Made by a program: the position numbers and the translations under genes
Notes under the pieces: generated by a model
What the model saw: only the letters and a program-made list of their open reading frames with translations
Database searches by the model: none
Told to the model about the DNA's origin: nothing
NCBI RefSeq assembly: GCF_030060925.1
Contig: NZ_CP045455.1
Coordinates: forward strand, 1,302,001 to 1,366,000
Length of the DNA stretch: 64,000 nucleotides
Source of the DNA: Spiroplasma sp. SV19
GTDB lineage: Bacteria > Bacillota_I > Bacilli_A > Mycoplasmatales > Mycoplasmataceae
Direction of reading: 5' to 3'
Shown here: in pieces, positions 45,723 through 56,352 of the stretch
How the letters are laid out: each line of letters begins with the position of its first letter
Numbering within the stretch: position 1 is the stretch's first letter

Positions 45723-46763
45723 ATGCTAGGAATCTCAATTTATACAAACCAAGGTATTACAGTTGAAAAAAATAAAGAATACTTACAAAAAGCAGCGCAA
45801 GCTGGCTTTAAAACGGTTTTTTATAGTGGTCATTATTTTGAAAAGGATCATAGTACTGCTGATTTAAAAGTACTAATTAAATATGCTCGTGACTTGGGAC
45901 TATATACAATTTTAGATATTAGTAAAACTTATTTTAGTTATGATTTAGTTAATGATTATGCACCTGATGCCTTACGATTAGATTTTGGCTTTTCAACTTC
46001 AGAGGTTTTTGATCTTATTGATAACTTAAAATGTGATATCCATTTAAATGGCAGTGATAATCGGTTAAAAGATTTATTAGAAATTATTCAAAAACGAGGT
46101 TCGCAGCGATTGGCGATTTCTTATAATTTTTATCCTAAACCATATACGGGAATGGACATTAGTGAGTTTATTGTTCGGACAAAAGCATTCCAAGAATATG
46201 GTCTTCCAATCTTTACTTTTCTTGCTGCTTTAGAATATCCGCGTGGTCCCTTATTTCAAGGTTTACCAACTATTGAAAAATTCCGGCAAATGGCACCATA
46301 TTTACAATTACAATGATATCGTCATTTTGGGGTTGAAAATTGTATTATTAGTGATACAATGATTAGTGATTCTGACTTAAAGTTCTTAGTAGAAATTAAT
46401 AACAGTCCAGAATTGACAATTAGATTAGACTATAATAATTTACCAGAGCAAATTATTGCATTATTAAAAAACAAGGTTTATCACATTCGCAATGATGCTA
46501 ATAGCCAAGTTTTACGATTTGTGGAAAGCCGCGGATTGAATAGCAATAATGCAAATATTAAGCCATGGAATAATCAACATTTGATGGTTCCACGCTATAG
46601 TTTATTAATTGATAATTATTTGTATCCGCGTTATAATGGTGAAATTTATTTAACAAAAAGGAAATTATTACTTAATGGAAAAACAAATTTCATAACAAAT
46701 TTGAAAAAGGAAGGAATTTTAATTGATTTATTAGAACCTTCAAAAGCATTTAAGTTTATTTAA
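45723..46763 (+). CDS. mupG: MupG-type 6-phospho-N-acetylmuramidase (DUF871)
   Basis: A 346-residue TIM-barrel protein of the DUF871 family. It starts MLGISIYTNQG, with NFYPKPYTGMD (about 140-150) and a C-terminal subdomain with PRYSLLIDNYLYPRYNGEIYL. In Staphylococcus aureus MupG hydrolyses MurNAc-6-phosphate-GlcNAc and is encoded with murQ, murP and murR, the same set as here. So this cell likely takes up and breaks down the disaccharide of bacterial peptidoglycan. AAAAGGGGA precedes the ATG. Confidence 0.87.
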
Positions 46764-46766
46764 GAT

Positions 46767-46805
46767 AAAAAAAGACAAAACAAGCTATTGTTAGCGTCTT
46801 TTTTT
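46767..46805 (+). terminator. Terminator of the mur operon
   Basis: Nested stems: AAAAAAAGAC with GTCTTTTTTT outside and AACAA with TTGTT inside, loop GCTA, then more T. Confidence 0.85.
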
Positions 46806-46898
46806 TTCCAAAAAATAAAACTATTTTGTGTCTATTTTTTAAAATTATGCTTAAATTATCGTTACTATTTGAAAAGATATTAATTTGCTAATAAAGTT

Positions 46899-46907
46899 TG
46901 GTATACT
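46899..46907 (+). promoter_or_regulatory. Extended -10 of nrdJ
   Basis: TGGTATACT, 52 nt before the nrdJ ATG. No convincing -35 is spaced correctly. GTAAGGAGGAGA provides the ribosome site. No riboswitch is visible in this leader. Confidence 0.5.
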
Positions 46908-46958
46908 TATTTTATGTTTATGATAAAGGAAATGGAATGAGTAAGGAGGAGAAACAAG

Positions 46959-49493
46959 ATGTACTCAAAAGAATTAATTAATAGTTTAAATAAGGATATT
47001 AGAGAACATTTTCCCCATTTAAAAGAGATTGAAGAAGATTATAATATGGTTTTTGATGGGGTTTCAAGAATGGTGGTGCTTGATCGTTATGCTCAAAAAG
47101 ATAATGAGTTAAAAACATTAAAAGCAAATGATTTAGTATTGACCGTAATTAAAGATGACGGTTGGTTTCCAACCCGAGGAATTGGGAATGTGGTTGCTGT
47201 TGATCGTAAGAACGATACTGTTGATATCCAAATTGAAGCGAATTATGCCCATAGCATTGATCCAGATTTATTAATTAATAATTCAAATAATATAATTCGA
47301 AAAAACTTACATATGGTTGAAAAACCATTAGAAATCTTTTACGAACAAATTGCCTGAAGGGTTGGGAATGCACTTAGTAAAAATGAACAAAAACATAATA
47401 TTTATCGTGACCAGTTTTTTAATGAATTAAAAGATTTAAATATTATTCCTGCCGGACGTGTGTTATATGGTGCTGGAAGTAATAGTGATGTTACCTTTTT
47501 TAATTGTTTTGTAATGCCATTTATTAAAGATTCACGGGAAGGAATCTCAATCCATCGGAAAGAAGTTATGGAAATTATGTCGCATGGGGGTGGTGTTGGA
47601 ACAAATGGTTCAACATTACGTCCGCGCGGAACAGTGGCAAAAAGTGTTGGGGGTCGTTCGTCAGGAGCAGTCTCATGATTAAATGATTTATCAACATTAA
47701 CACATTTAGTTGAACAAGGGGGATCACGTCGTGGTGCTCAAATGATTATGATGGCTGATTGACATCCTGATGTGATTGAATTTATTATTTCGAAAATGCA
47801 AAACCCAAAAATTTTACGTTGATTAAAAGAAAATTCAAAAGATAAATTAATTCGTGATGAAGCAAGTCGCAAAATTAAATTTGTGCCATTATCAGAATTA
47901 GATCGCAATTTGTATGAATATGCTTTAAATAATGAAACTGAAATTGGGAATGACCGTGTTATTAATGAAACACGAATTAAGTTAGAAGAAGGTGGTGCTT
48001 GAGAAGTTAATAATCCTTCATTTTTATCAGGAGCAAACATTTCGGTAACTTTAACGCATAAATTTATGAAAGCAGTTGAAGATGATGCCGAATGAGAACT
48101 TCAATTCCCTGATTTAGATAACTATACTAAAGAAGAGAAAGCCTTGTATGATGAAAAATGAGCCGAAATTGGTGATATTAATGAATGACAAGCACTGGGA
48201 TATAAAGTTAAAACATATTACCGTATGCGTGCTCGTGATTTATGAGATTTAATTAATTTCTGTGCTAATTACTCAGCGGAACCAGGAATCTTCTTCTTAG
48301 ATACCGCAAATGATATGACAAATGCCAAAGCTTATGGAATGAAAGTTGTTGCGACAAATCCTTGTGGTGAACAACCATTAGCACCGTATTCGGTATGTAA
48401 TTTAGCAGCAATTAACTTAGCTAATTTTGTTAATAAAGCAACAAAAGAAATCTTATATGACAAATTAAAAACAACCGTTCAAACTTGTGTTCGCATGCAA
48501 GATGATGTAATTGATGCAACACCATATTTCTTAGAAGCTAACCAAAAACAAGCGTTAGGAGAACGAAGAGTTGGATTAGGAGTTATGGGATTACATGACT
48601 TGTTAATTTTCCATGGTGTGCGTTATGGAAGTAAACTTGGTAATGAAGTTGTTGATAAGATTTTTGAATTAATTGCTACTGAAGCATATCGAACATCAAT
48701 TGCTTTAGCGCAAGAAAAAGGATCATTCCCATTCTTAACATCACGGGAAAAATTTATTGAAACAGGATATATGAAAAAAATGTCAGCAGATATTCGTCAA
48801 GAAATCCTAAAGCATGGAATTCGTAATTCACACTTGTTAACAATTGCTCCAACTGGTTCAACAGGAACAATGGTTGGTGTTTCAACTGGGTTAGAACCAT
48901 ACTTTGGCTTTAAGTTTTATCGTTCAGGACGTTTAGGAAAAAACATTGAAGTTAATGCTAAAATTGTTGATGAATGATTAAAGTATAATCCGGAATATAC
49001 CGCTGAAACATTACCTGATATTTTTGTTGCCGCAATGGATTTAGCACCAGAAGATCATGCTGATACCCAATGTATTATTCAACGCTGAGTTGACTCGTCA
49101 ATTTCAAAAACTGTTAATGCACCACGTGGGTATTCGGTAAAAGATGTTGAAAAAATTTATACTCGTTTATATAAAGGTGGTGCTAAAGGGGGAACGGTTT
49201 ATGTTGATGGTTCACGTGATTCACAAGTATTGTCATTAACAACTGATGAAAATCATCCAGCATTAGAACAATTAAACTTAGATGATTTAGGTGTGGAAGT
49301 TGATAATCGCCCCAATAAAAAAGTAACCGAAAATGTTAAAACAGTTGGAAAATTACGTGGAATTAATCAAGACCGTAATATCGGAGCTGAAGTTGGTGAT
49401 GTTTGTCCAATTTGTAAAGAAGGAACTATGATTGATGCCGGGGGATGTGTTACATGTAATAATTGTAACGTCCAATTAAAATGTGGTTTATAA
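46959..49493 (+). CDS. nrdJ: Class II (adenosylcobalamin-dependent) ribonucleotide reductase
   Basis: An 844-residue reductase making dNTP precursors, one intact frame in code 4. Active-site residues are visible: redox Cys183 in FNCFV, the N-P-C-G-E motif with Asn467, radical Cys469 and Glu471, and second redox Cys480 in YSVCNLAAINL; TIAPTGSTGTMVG is the phosphate-binding loop. The C-terminus is a Cys-rich zinc-ribbon (Cys816, 819, 830, 833, 836, 842) typical of NrdJ. No small radical subunit gene is adjacent, so the radical source is coenzyme B12. A cobalamin riboswitch operon lies just downstream on the other strand. Confidence 0.92.
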
Positions 49494-49505
49494 TATTTAA
49501 TAGTA

Positions 49506-49537
49506 TTTAAAAAAGCAATTAACATTGCTTTTTTAAA
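49506..49537 (+). terminator. Terminator of nrdJ
   Basis: A perfect 14-bp stem (TTTAAAAAAGCAAT and its complement) with loop TAAC; 12 nt after the stop codon. Confidence 0.88.
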
Positions 49538-49641
49538 TTAAATCAACAATAACAAGCGTTACTTAGTGAAGTAAAGGGAATACAGTAGTAAAAAATTCTT
49601 CTTTTTACGAAAAAAGTATTTTATTTTACAGAAAAAAAGAG

Positions 49642-49897
49642 TATAATATATGTAATAATTATAAATTTATTTTAAAGAAGGATAAATGTTATAGTTTAAT
49701 AAGGTATCCTTTTTATTAAACCTCTATTTTTGATCAATAAAGATGATAAAACTATATATTAATGTAATAAATGTTTACTACCTGTTGATTATTTTGGATA
49801 AAAATAAATTGATATTAATTAGTTAGTTAGATTTAAAATAAATTTGTGATTATTGTGCAATAATGAAAAAATACCAGTTATTCAGCTGGTATTTTTT
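49642..49897 (+). ncRNA. Candidate orphan non-coding RNA
   Basis: A 340-nt gene-free stretch contains TATAAT at 49642-49647, a hairpin GTTTAATAA/TTATTAAAC (49694-49702 with 49713-49721) whose loop contains TATCCTT (49705-49711), and the complementary AAGGATA just upstream (49678-49684). The two pairings together make a pseudoknot. The plus strand then runs without a reading frame to a terminator hairpin with a T-run ending at 49897. No plus-strand gene follows for more than 1.6 kb, so it would not be a leader. Confidence 0.35.
49866..49897. terminator. Bidirectional terminator of the ECF gene
   Basis: A perfect 12-bp stem (AAAAAATACCAG/CTGGTATTTTTT) with an 8-nt loop that contains the minus-strand stop codon; T-runs on both strands. 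Confidence 0.85.
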
Positions 49898-50534
49898 CAT
49901 TATTAGCATCAGAATCAAGGTGGGTGAGTGGTGATGCTTCTAACTGTGGTTTGTTTTTATGAACGTATTTAATAAATTTTTTGTTAAATAAATAAGGTCA
50001 TTTGGGATATAATGTTTGCATTAATTTATAAATGATTGGATATAGCACGGCACAAATAACGGCGTTACCGGTTCCGTGAATCGCATCAAAGACAAGACCA
50101 TTAATTCAATATGCTAGTCCCACACTGGGGCTATATAAGACTGCTGTTTGGATTGCATACAATGATCCAAATAGATAGCCCATTAAGCCACAAATAATTA
50201 TCATCATTCATCATCATCAATAAACAAATTGTTTACAAAGAAACATAATAATGCCGTATAAGTTAAAAATAATAAAGTACATAATACTTCAATCAGCAAC
50301 GCCAAAGTAAACCATATTTAATGCACAATAAACATTGATAATCCCAAACCCAACTTCAAGGGTAAAGAAAATAATACTAAACATTAAAATGAAAGTAACA
50401 AATTCAATGTTTGGTAAAAAAGCAAAGGCAATTTTCAAAGCGAGAGCTAAACCACTGAAAAGGGCAATGACGGTCATTTTTAAGGTTACTTTTAGAGTTG
50501 AGGGTCAAATATCTTCTTTCTTAATTTTTTTCAC
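49878..50534 (-). CDS. ECF transporter S component, probably for cobalamin
   Basis: A 218-residue membrane protein with five or six helices. FLPNIEFVTFILMFSIIF (about 40-57) and VFDAIHGTGNAVICAVLY are typical of S components that end in a helix with an FDxxHxxGN pattern. The frame starts at GTG 50534 with no closer ATG. Ligand assignment is from context: it is the second gene behind a cobalamin riboswitch, following a DUF4430 protein, so cobalamin is likely, as for CbrT-like S components. Ends in a poly-acidic tail before a bidirectional terminator. Confidence 0.75.
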
Positions 50535-50550
50535 ATTTATTCACTCATTT

Positions 50551-51042
50551 CTAAGGGTTGGTTACATTATTAATAACAAAGCGAAAGACATTATCCGTGT
50601 TTGGGGTTAATCAAAGTAAATCAATTCCAACATTACAAGAATTGTTTGAACCATGACAATCCTTATTAATGTGTTCTGCATCGGGCTGATTGTTATCACC
50701 ACTTTGAATGTTAAAGTATTTTACTTTAGGGTCTAATTCAACCGTCCCAACTCGTTTGACAAAAGTACCAATTGTGCTAGAAGATAAACCAAAATCATTT
50801 GGATAGTTAACTAAAACATCAGCTAGATTAGCAGCATGTTGAACATTTAATCCTTTTGTAAAGTAAACACTATAATCTTCTTTTTGACCAAGAATAGTTA
50901 CGGTATAAGTACTTTGAGAATTGTTTTTACGATGTTCTTGATAGTATTTTGGAATATAATACAAGTTTAAAACAATAGCCGTTAAAAGAATTAACGCTAA
51001 GGGTAGATAACGTAAATATTTTTTTCATGAAAAATTTTTCAT
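50551..51042 (-). CDS. Membrane-anchored DUF4430/transcobalamin-like protein
   Basis: A 163-residue protein with one N-terminal membrane helix (KYLRYLPLALILLTAIVLNL, about 8-27) and an extracellular domain. YTVTILGQKEDYSVYF, then NLADVLVNY, GTFVKRVGTV and KYFNIQ resemble the DUF4430 beta-grasp fold that in transcobalamin and bacterial relatives contacts cobalamin. It is thus a candidate surface B12-capture protein. A pair of Cys near the C-terminus (KDCHGSNNSCN) could form a disulfide. AAGGAATT precedes the ATG. First gene after the riboswitch; the S component starts 17 nt later. Confidence 0.68.
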
Positions 51043-51143
51043 TTTTAATAATTCCTTTTAAAAATAGTGGTAATAAAAACCCATTCTTGAGGAAAACATT
51101 ATTATATTTATGAGAGGCAAAGTATTATTTAACGATAATAAAT

Positions 51144-51269
51144 TATTTACTCACAAATACCACAATCCCAGGGATATTTATTTTTACCAAGAGTTAACGG
51201 CAGGTCTACTGGCTTAGAATCATTTTACTAATTGTCTCTTCCCAAAAAAAGTTTTTCAGTGAGTAAATA
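51144..51269 (-). repeat. 11-bp inverted repeat linking the aptamer and its downstream leader
   Basis: On the minus strand TATTTACTCAC (51269-51259, in the riboswitch core) and GTGAGTAAATA (51154-51144, downstream of the B12 box) are perfectly complementary. Pairing would compete with the aptamer's CACUG region. Confidence 0.6.
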
Positions 51270-51360
51270 CAATGTTCATCATCATTACAGTTGCTGGGAC
51301 AGCTTGAGAATATTAACTCAATTCCCTTTTCAAAACATTCCTTAATGTTTACCGCTAATT
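51185..51360 (-). promoter_or_regulatory. Cobalamin (AdoCbl) riboswitch
   Basis: On the minus strand the conserved elements of the cobalamin aptamer occur in order: AGCGGT, AAAAGGGAA, the ATTGAG…CTCAAG hairpin, GCTGTCCCAGCAACTGTAA, CACTG, GGGAAG and the B12 box AAGCCAGTAGACCTGCC (51215-51199). It lies about 140 nt before the DUF4430 gene. In known cases the ligand turns transport genes off by termination or by hiding the ribosome site; which applies here cannot be read. A TTTATAAT -10 for its transcript is at 51395-51390. Confidence 0.93.
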
Positions 51361-51555
51361 CAAATGAAAGCGTGGTGCTTTACGGTTTAATTATAAACTA
51401 AAATTTTTCTTGCGGAAAGGGTTTTGAGGTCTCTTTTTCTTTTCTACTAGGAACAGCGGAATTAAAACTAACAAATAATTATTGTAACTTTAACAATATC
51501 TTTTACAAGTAATAAAAAATAGATTAAAATTATTTTATATAGGAGAATAATGATT

Positions 51556-52398
51556 ATGACAGATATTAAGTTAATTGCTGTTGATTTAGATGGAACAGCC
51601 TTAAATTCAACTGGTGAAATGTCACCGTATACATTACAAGTTTTAAAAGGCTTAGCTACTAAAGATATTAAGTTAGTAATTGCGACCGGGCGACCACTAT
51701 ATCAAACAAAACATATTGTAACAAAGTTAGGCTTAACTGATGCGAATGATTTTACTGTCAGTTTAAATGGTTCAGTTGTGGCAAATAATGCGACAGAAGA
51801 AATTTTATTTTGTGATTATTTTGATCCGCAATTATTACGAGAGCTTTATACTGATGTCTTAGCATTTGACTTAGACACATTAATTATGTTTGACGCTGAT
51901 CATTCTTCGTTTAATAAAATGTTGTTACATTGTAAAGGGTTTGAAGATAAAATGACAAAACACTATTTATCATCTTTTACAGAAGTTCAAGACGAAGTAA
52001 CGGCATGTTTATATACAAATAATTTTAATGTTAATGTTAATAAAATTTATATTAGTAGTTATACTTCTGATATTAATCGTCTTGTTGCAAAGTGAAAAGA
52101 TAAAATTGAAATTTCACAAGAAATCCGTGGTGATCGTTCGGCGTTAGAGGTTACTAGTCGTCATATTAATAAAGCGAGTGGTATTGCACAAATTTGTCAA
52201 AAATACCAGTTAAAAGCTAAGAATGTGATGGCGTTTGGTAATGAACATAATGATGTTGCAATGTTACAGTGAGCTGGCATTGGTGTGGCAATGGGGAATG
52301 CTCCGGATGATGTTAAAGGAATTGCTAATTTGGTAGCTGAAGATAATGACCATGATGGAATTGCCAAAGTAATTGAAACGATAGTTTTTGGAGCATAA
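51556..52398 (+). CDS. Cof-type HAD-IIB phosphatase
   Basis: A 280-residue HAD-family phosphatase. Motif I is AVDLDGTALN (about 8-17), motif II VIATGRPLYQ, motif III and IV are in FGNEHNDVAML (about 220-230), with the Cof cap domain between. Such enzymes act on sugar phosphates, FMN or PLP; the substrate is not known. The second ATG (51556) is chosen since AGGAG is 10 nt before it and too close to the ATG at 51550. Several Trp are UGA. Divergent from the riboswitch operon. Confidence 0.88.
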
Positions 52399-52416
52399 TA
52401 AGAAATCGTTGCTATT

Positions 52417-52453
52417 AAAGTTAGCAATAAATTTCATTATGCTAACTTTTTTT
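52417..52453 (+). terminator. Terminator after the HAD phosphatase
   Basis: AAAGTTAGCA/TGCTAACTTT stem of 10 bp with a 13-nt loop and T-run. Confidence 0.75.
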
Positions 52454-52536
52454 CAGCAAAAAATGATATTTTAAATTGTTTTTGCGCAAAACTTTTGTTA
52501 CAGTAAGAATATTATTTCAAAAAAAGGATTAAAAAA

Positions 52537-53598
52537 ATGAAAGTAATTGAAAAAACCCCGCATAAAAAAACGTTAAATGATGGTTATCATAAATTTTGTT
52601 TTAATTGATGACGTCTCTTGGGGATGATAGTATTATTTCCGTTAGTTTATTTCTGATCAAAAAAATATGTTAAAGATTTTTTTACATTTACTCAAACATA
52701 TCAACGTAGTGGGTTAATGACAATTGACGCAACAACATTTGATTTTAATAGTTTTGCGGTATATCAGCAAGATGTTATTGCCAAAAAATTAGATCAATTT
52801 AATTTTAGTTTTAGTACAGAAGAAATAGCAGCCATGAAAACTGCAACAATTTTAAATCAGCATCAAGACCCAATTAGTATCCTTTATTTACAACATTCTA
52901 ATTCAAACAAATGGGTAATTGGTTTACACGGTTGAACAGAAAACAAGTATTTAGGGCTGCGACAAGTATTTTATTTTTATCAGCAAGGTTATAATGTCTT
53001 AACTTTTGACAGTGTTGCTCATGGTTTAAGTGGGGGGAATTATACTGGGATTGGTTACTTGAATGCACAAAACTTAAGTGATGTTATTCAATGACTTCAA
53101 GCTAATTATCATCCGCAAGAAATTGGGTTAATTGGAAATAGTATGGGTGCTGCTTGTTTAACAAAATATTTAATTGATGAAGGTTATCAAAATCCACTTG
53201 TGCATTGAGCAGTTAGTGATTGTGGTTTTAGCAATTTATTAGTGCAATTTCGATATGTGATGCAATATCGTTATCAACATCCGTGGTGGTTAATTAGTTT
53301 TGGTTTAACAAAGAAATTTAAGAACGAAATTGGTTTTAAGTTACGAAAATATAATTTATTAAAACAAGCGAAACGATTAAAAGATTTTCCAATGTTAATT
53401 TTCCATGGTGATCATGATGATTTTGTTCCTTATTTTATGAGTAAAGAATTTTTTACAAGAAAAGTCAAATATGAACGACCCGGACAAAGTCAACTATTAT
53501 CATTATTAAACGTTAACCATGTTGAAGCAATTTCAAAGGGGCATCAAGTTTATATTGCGGCAATTAAAGCATTTTTAATCCAACAAGAAAGGAAATAA
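52537..53598 (+). CDS. Membrane-anchored alpha/beta hydrolase
   Basis: A 353-residue protein with one N-terminal membrane helix (about 29-45) and an alpha/beta-hydrolase domain. WVIGLHGWTENK is the oxyanion loop; the nucleophile Ser is in GLIGNSMGAACL (about 203), the acid is in FHGDHDDFVP and the base His in NVNHVEAIS. The type is that of the large YqkD-like serine hydrolase group of Firmicutes, with an N-terminal anchor that places the catalytic domain outside. Substrate unknown. The permease gene follows after 2 nt, so they form an operon. Confidence 0.87.
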
Positions 53599-53600
53599 GA

Positions 53601-54998
53601 ATGAAATTACAAAAAAAATATGGCTTTTGACAAATTTTAGCGTTAGCAATTTCAGCAACATTAGGTTCTTCAATTTTAGTTTCGTTTGGGCAAGTTGCTT
53701 TTCAAGCTCAGTTTAACCCTATCTTAATTATTGTTGCTTGAATTTTAGGGGGCTTATTAGTTTTACCAGAAATGTTATTACTATCTGAAGGAGCTACTTC
53801 TTATCCTGAAAACGGTACAAGTTATTATTGAATTAAGCGTGCAAAGTGAAATGCTTGTTCATTTTGATTTGGTTGAATTATGGTGTTGTTTGTTAGTGCG
53901 ACAGCTGTTGCGACAGCTTGCTTAGCATTGGGTAATATTTTAATTACATTATTAAAGTTAGATAACGAATGATATGGTAAATTGTTTGGAATTATAATTT
54001 TATTAGTGTTAGTTATTATGCAGGTTTTTGTTAAAAAAAGCAGTGGTTATTCACAAATTATTTTTGCTTTATTAAAAGGATTGCCCATTGCTTTAGTGCT
54101 AGTTATTGCGATGGTTTATGGTAATACTGCTAGTTTTACAGATGATACAATCCAGAAAAATTTAAGTCAAATTTATCTTTCATCATTTTTATTATTACCA
54201 GCAACAGCAATGACCATGTTTGCTTATTCTGGTATGGAAGCGATTACTTATGTTAGTGGTGAAGTGATTAATCCTCGCAAAAATATTCCCCGCGCAATGA
54301 TTACTGCCACGATTGCTATTATTTTATTATATATTATTTTAGCAATTGGGTTATTAACAATTAATAAACCACAACAATGGTTAGGCCCAACGGGATTTAA
54401 TAATGTCTGATATTATGCGATTAGTAATAATCCAGCTATTCCACCATTTTTAAATTATTTGTTTTCGATTTTAGCAATTTTTATTTTTGTGGGATCATTA
54501 AATTCATTTTTAGTTTATCACTCACGATTAATTTTTAAAATGAGTGAAGAAAAGGATTTTTTTGGATTTTTTCAAAAAACAACCAAGCGGACTAATATGC
54601 CATATTTAGCCATCCTGTTTTTAGTAAGCTTAGCAATTATTTACATTTTATGAACATCATTGTTTAATGTCACAAATTATTTTATTATTGCGGTTAGTGT
54701 TTTAAAATTTATTACAATGCTTAGTTTAATATATTTACGACAGAAAGATGCTAATTATCAACCACTTTATCAAAAACCACTTTTTATTATTTTGGTTATT
54801 TTAGCTTTAAGTTCTTGTACAATTACTTTTATTGGTTCAATTTTAGCAATGTACTATTATGCAATGGTTACAGCAAATATGTGAGAATTATGGAATTGTC
54901 TTATTGTATTGGGCGTAATGTTAAGTGGTTATCCGCTGTATTATTTAAAAAAATGAATAGCAGATAAAAAAAGAGCTAAAAAACAACATTTTCAATAG
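53601..54998 (+). CDS. APC-family amino acid permease
   Basis: A 465-residue transporter with about twelve helices. The N-terminus LALAISATLGSSILVSFG matches the APC first helix with its unwound Gly motif, TMFAYSGMEAITYVSGE (about 205-221) the sixth helix, and NPRKNIPRAM the loop after it. It imports amino acids or polyamines; specificity unclear. Many UGA Trp codons. It starts only 2 nt after the hydrolase stop (AAGGAAATAAG overlaps), consistent with coupling. Confidence 0.9.
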
Positions 54999-55182
54999 TT
55001 ATTAAACGATGATTTTGCGGAAAAAGATAAACCTTTTGCAAAATAATTTTCTTTAAAATTATTTTAATGATATAATGGTTTTGTTCATATGACAATATAA
55101 TAAATCTTTCTTTTTTTCAATTAAAATATAAGGTATGATTTTTTAAGTATTCATTTGAATAAGAGAAAGGAGGACCGTAAAA

Positions 55183-55506
55183 GTGTATAATAATAGACCG
55201 AATCAAAAATTTACCAAAAGAGCTGATGATATTATTAACGATGAAAAGTTTTTATTGGCGGATAAACAACCTACTTTAAAAACAGTAACTAGTAAAGACG
55301 GCCAAACAAGAGATTTATGTGAATTTTGAGTTTTAGATAATGGTGAAGAAGTGCAATGTGTAGTATGAAACGATTTAGCAGAAAGATTTAATGCTGAATT
55401 TAATCTGGACAATTTTAAATCAGTTATCATTACTTACCGAAAAAATCTTAATGATTTTACTGGGAAAATGCGTTATAGTGTACGTCAGTTCTCATTTACT
55501 AACTAG
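55183..55506 (+). CDS. Small OB-fold-like protein, unknown function
   Basis: A 107-residue frame starting with GTG and supported by AAAGGAGG 9 nt upstream, readable with UGA as Trp. The core TRDLCEFWVLDNGEEVQCVVW and the strand pattern after it resemble an OB-fold of the single-strand nucleic acid binding type; no clear family. Charged N-terminus (NQKFTKRADDI). Followed by a very long hairpin. A minus-strand frame over it is a shadow. Confidence 0.65.
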
Positions 55507-55514
55507 TGTTTACT

Positions 55515-55569
55515 GTTCTCAAATAAAATAAAAATTCGTCTTTGACGGATTTTTATTTTATTTGAGAAC
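55515..55569 (+). terminator. 26-bp hairpin after the OB-fold gene
   Basis: Arms 55515-55540 and 55544-55569 pair over 26 bp with one G-U and a 3-nt TTT loop; much longer than other terminators in this window. A-runs and T-runs are inside the stem, so it would end transcripts in either direction. Confidence 0.75.
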
Positions 55570-55635
55570 AAGACTTTTTCTGGGAAAAATGGTATAATAT
55601 CAAAAGAATAGAATTACGAGGATGAAGGAAGTTTT

Positions 55636-56334
55636 ATGGAGAAAACATATGTAATAAAAGTATTAGCAAAAAAAGACACAAAATTAAATTATAAGGAAGC
55701 AATGGCATTAACACAGCAAACTTTAACAAAAGAAACAGGGGTTGTTGATCCAAAAATTATTTTACGTTTTAAATGATATCGTCCAACACAAGAAGTTTTT
55801 GAGAGCATTTATTTAGCAGCAGTATGAGGCACAAAAATTGGTTTTGACCGTTATCATGATATGGTTCCCAATAATAATGAATTAAAAGATGTTGTTTCTT
55901 TTAAAGCATTATATAAAGGTGTGATGAATGTTTTTGTTAAAATTGATGATGAAATTCAAGCTTATGGTGAAAACATTATTACGATTACTGATTATACTAA
56001 TTTATTATTAACAATTATTTCTGAAGTAATTAAAATTAATTATATCCGCACCACTTTTTATGACAAACATATTGATAATCCTAATGTTAAATCTTTCTTA
56101 AGCCATTTGTTAGGTGGTGCTGCATTAGGGATTGCCCGTTGATTTGGATATCGTCTTGAAAATCAAGATAATGGGCATGAATTATTGCAAAAGTTATATG
56201 TTATGAATATTAGTAAAATTAAAGGCCTAGACCATGATAATATTAATGATGTTTTGTTTTTAATTGAAGATTTATTGAATTATATTGAGAAAAACTCGTA
56301 CTTTATTGAAGAGTTTACCGAAACCGAAGAATAA
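55636..56334 (+). CDS. Hypothetical protein, 232 residues
   Basis: A soluble, largely helical protein with segments LNYKEAMALTQQTL, NIITITDYTNLLL and FLSHLLGGAALGIAR; the C-terminus is acidic. Frame includes UGA Trp. No membrane segments or catalytic motif seen. GAAGGAAG precedes the ATG and the MBL-fold gene follows 18 nt downstream, so it may share its operon. Confidence 0.6.
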
Positions 56335-56352
56335 GACAAAGGAGAACTACTA

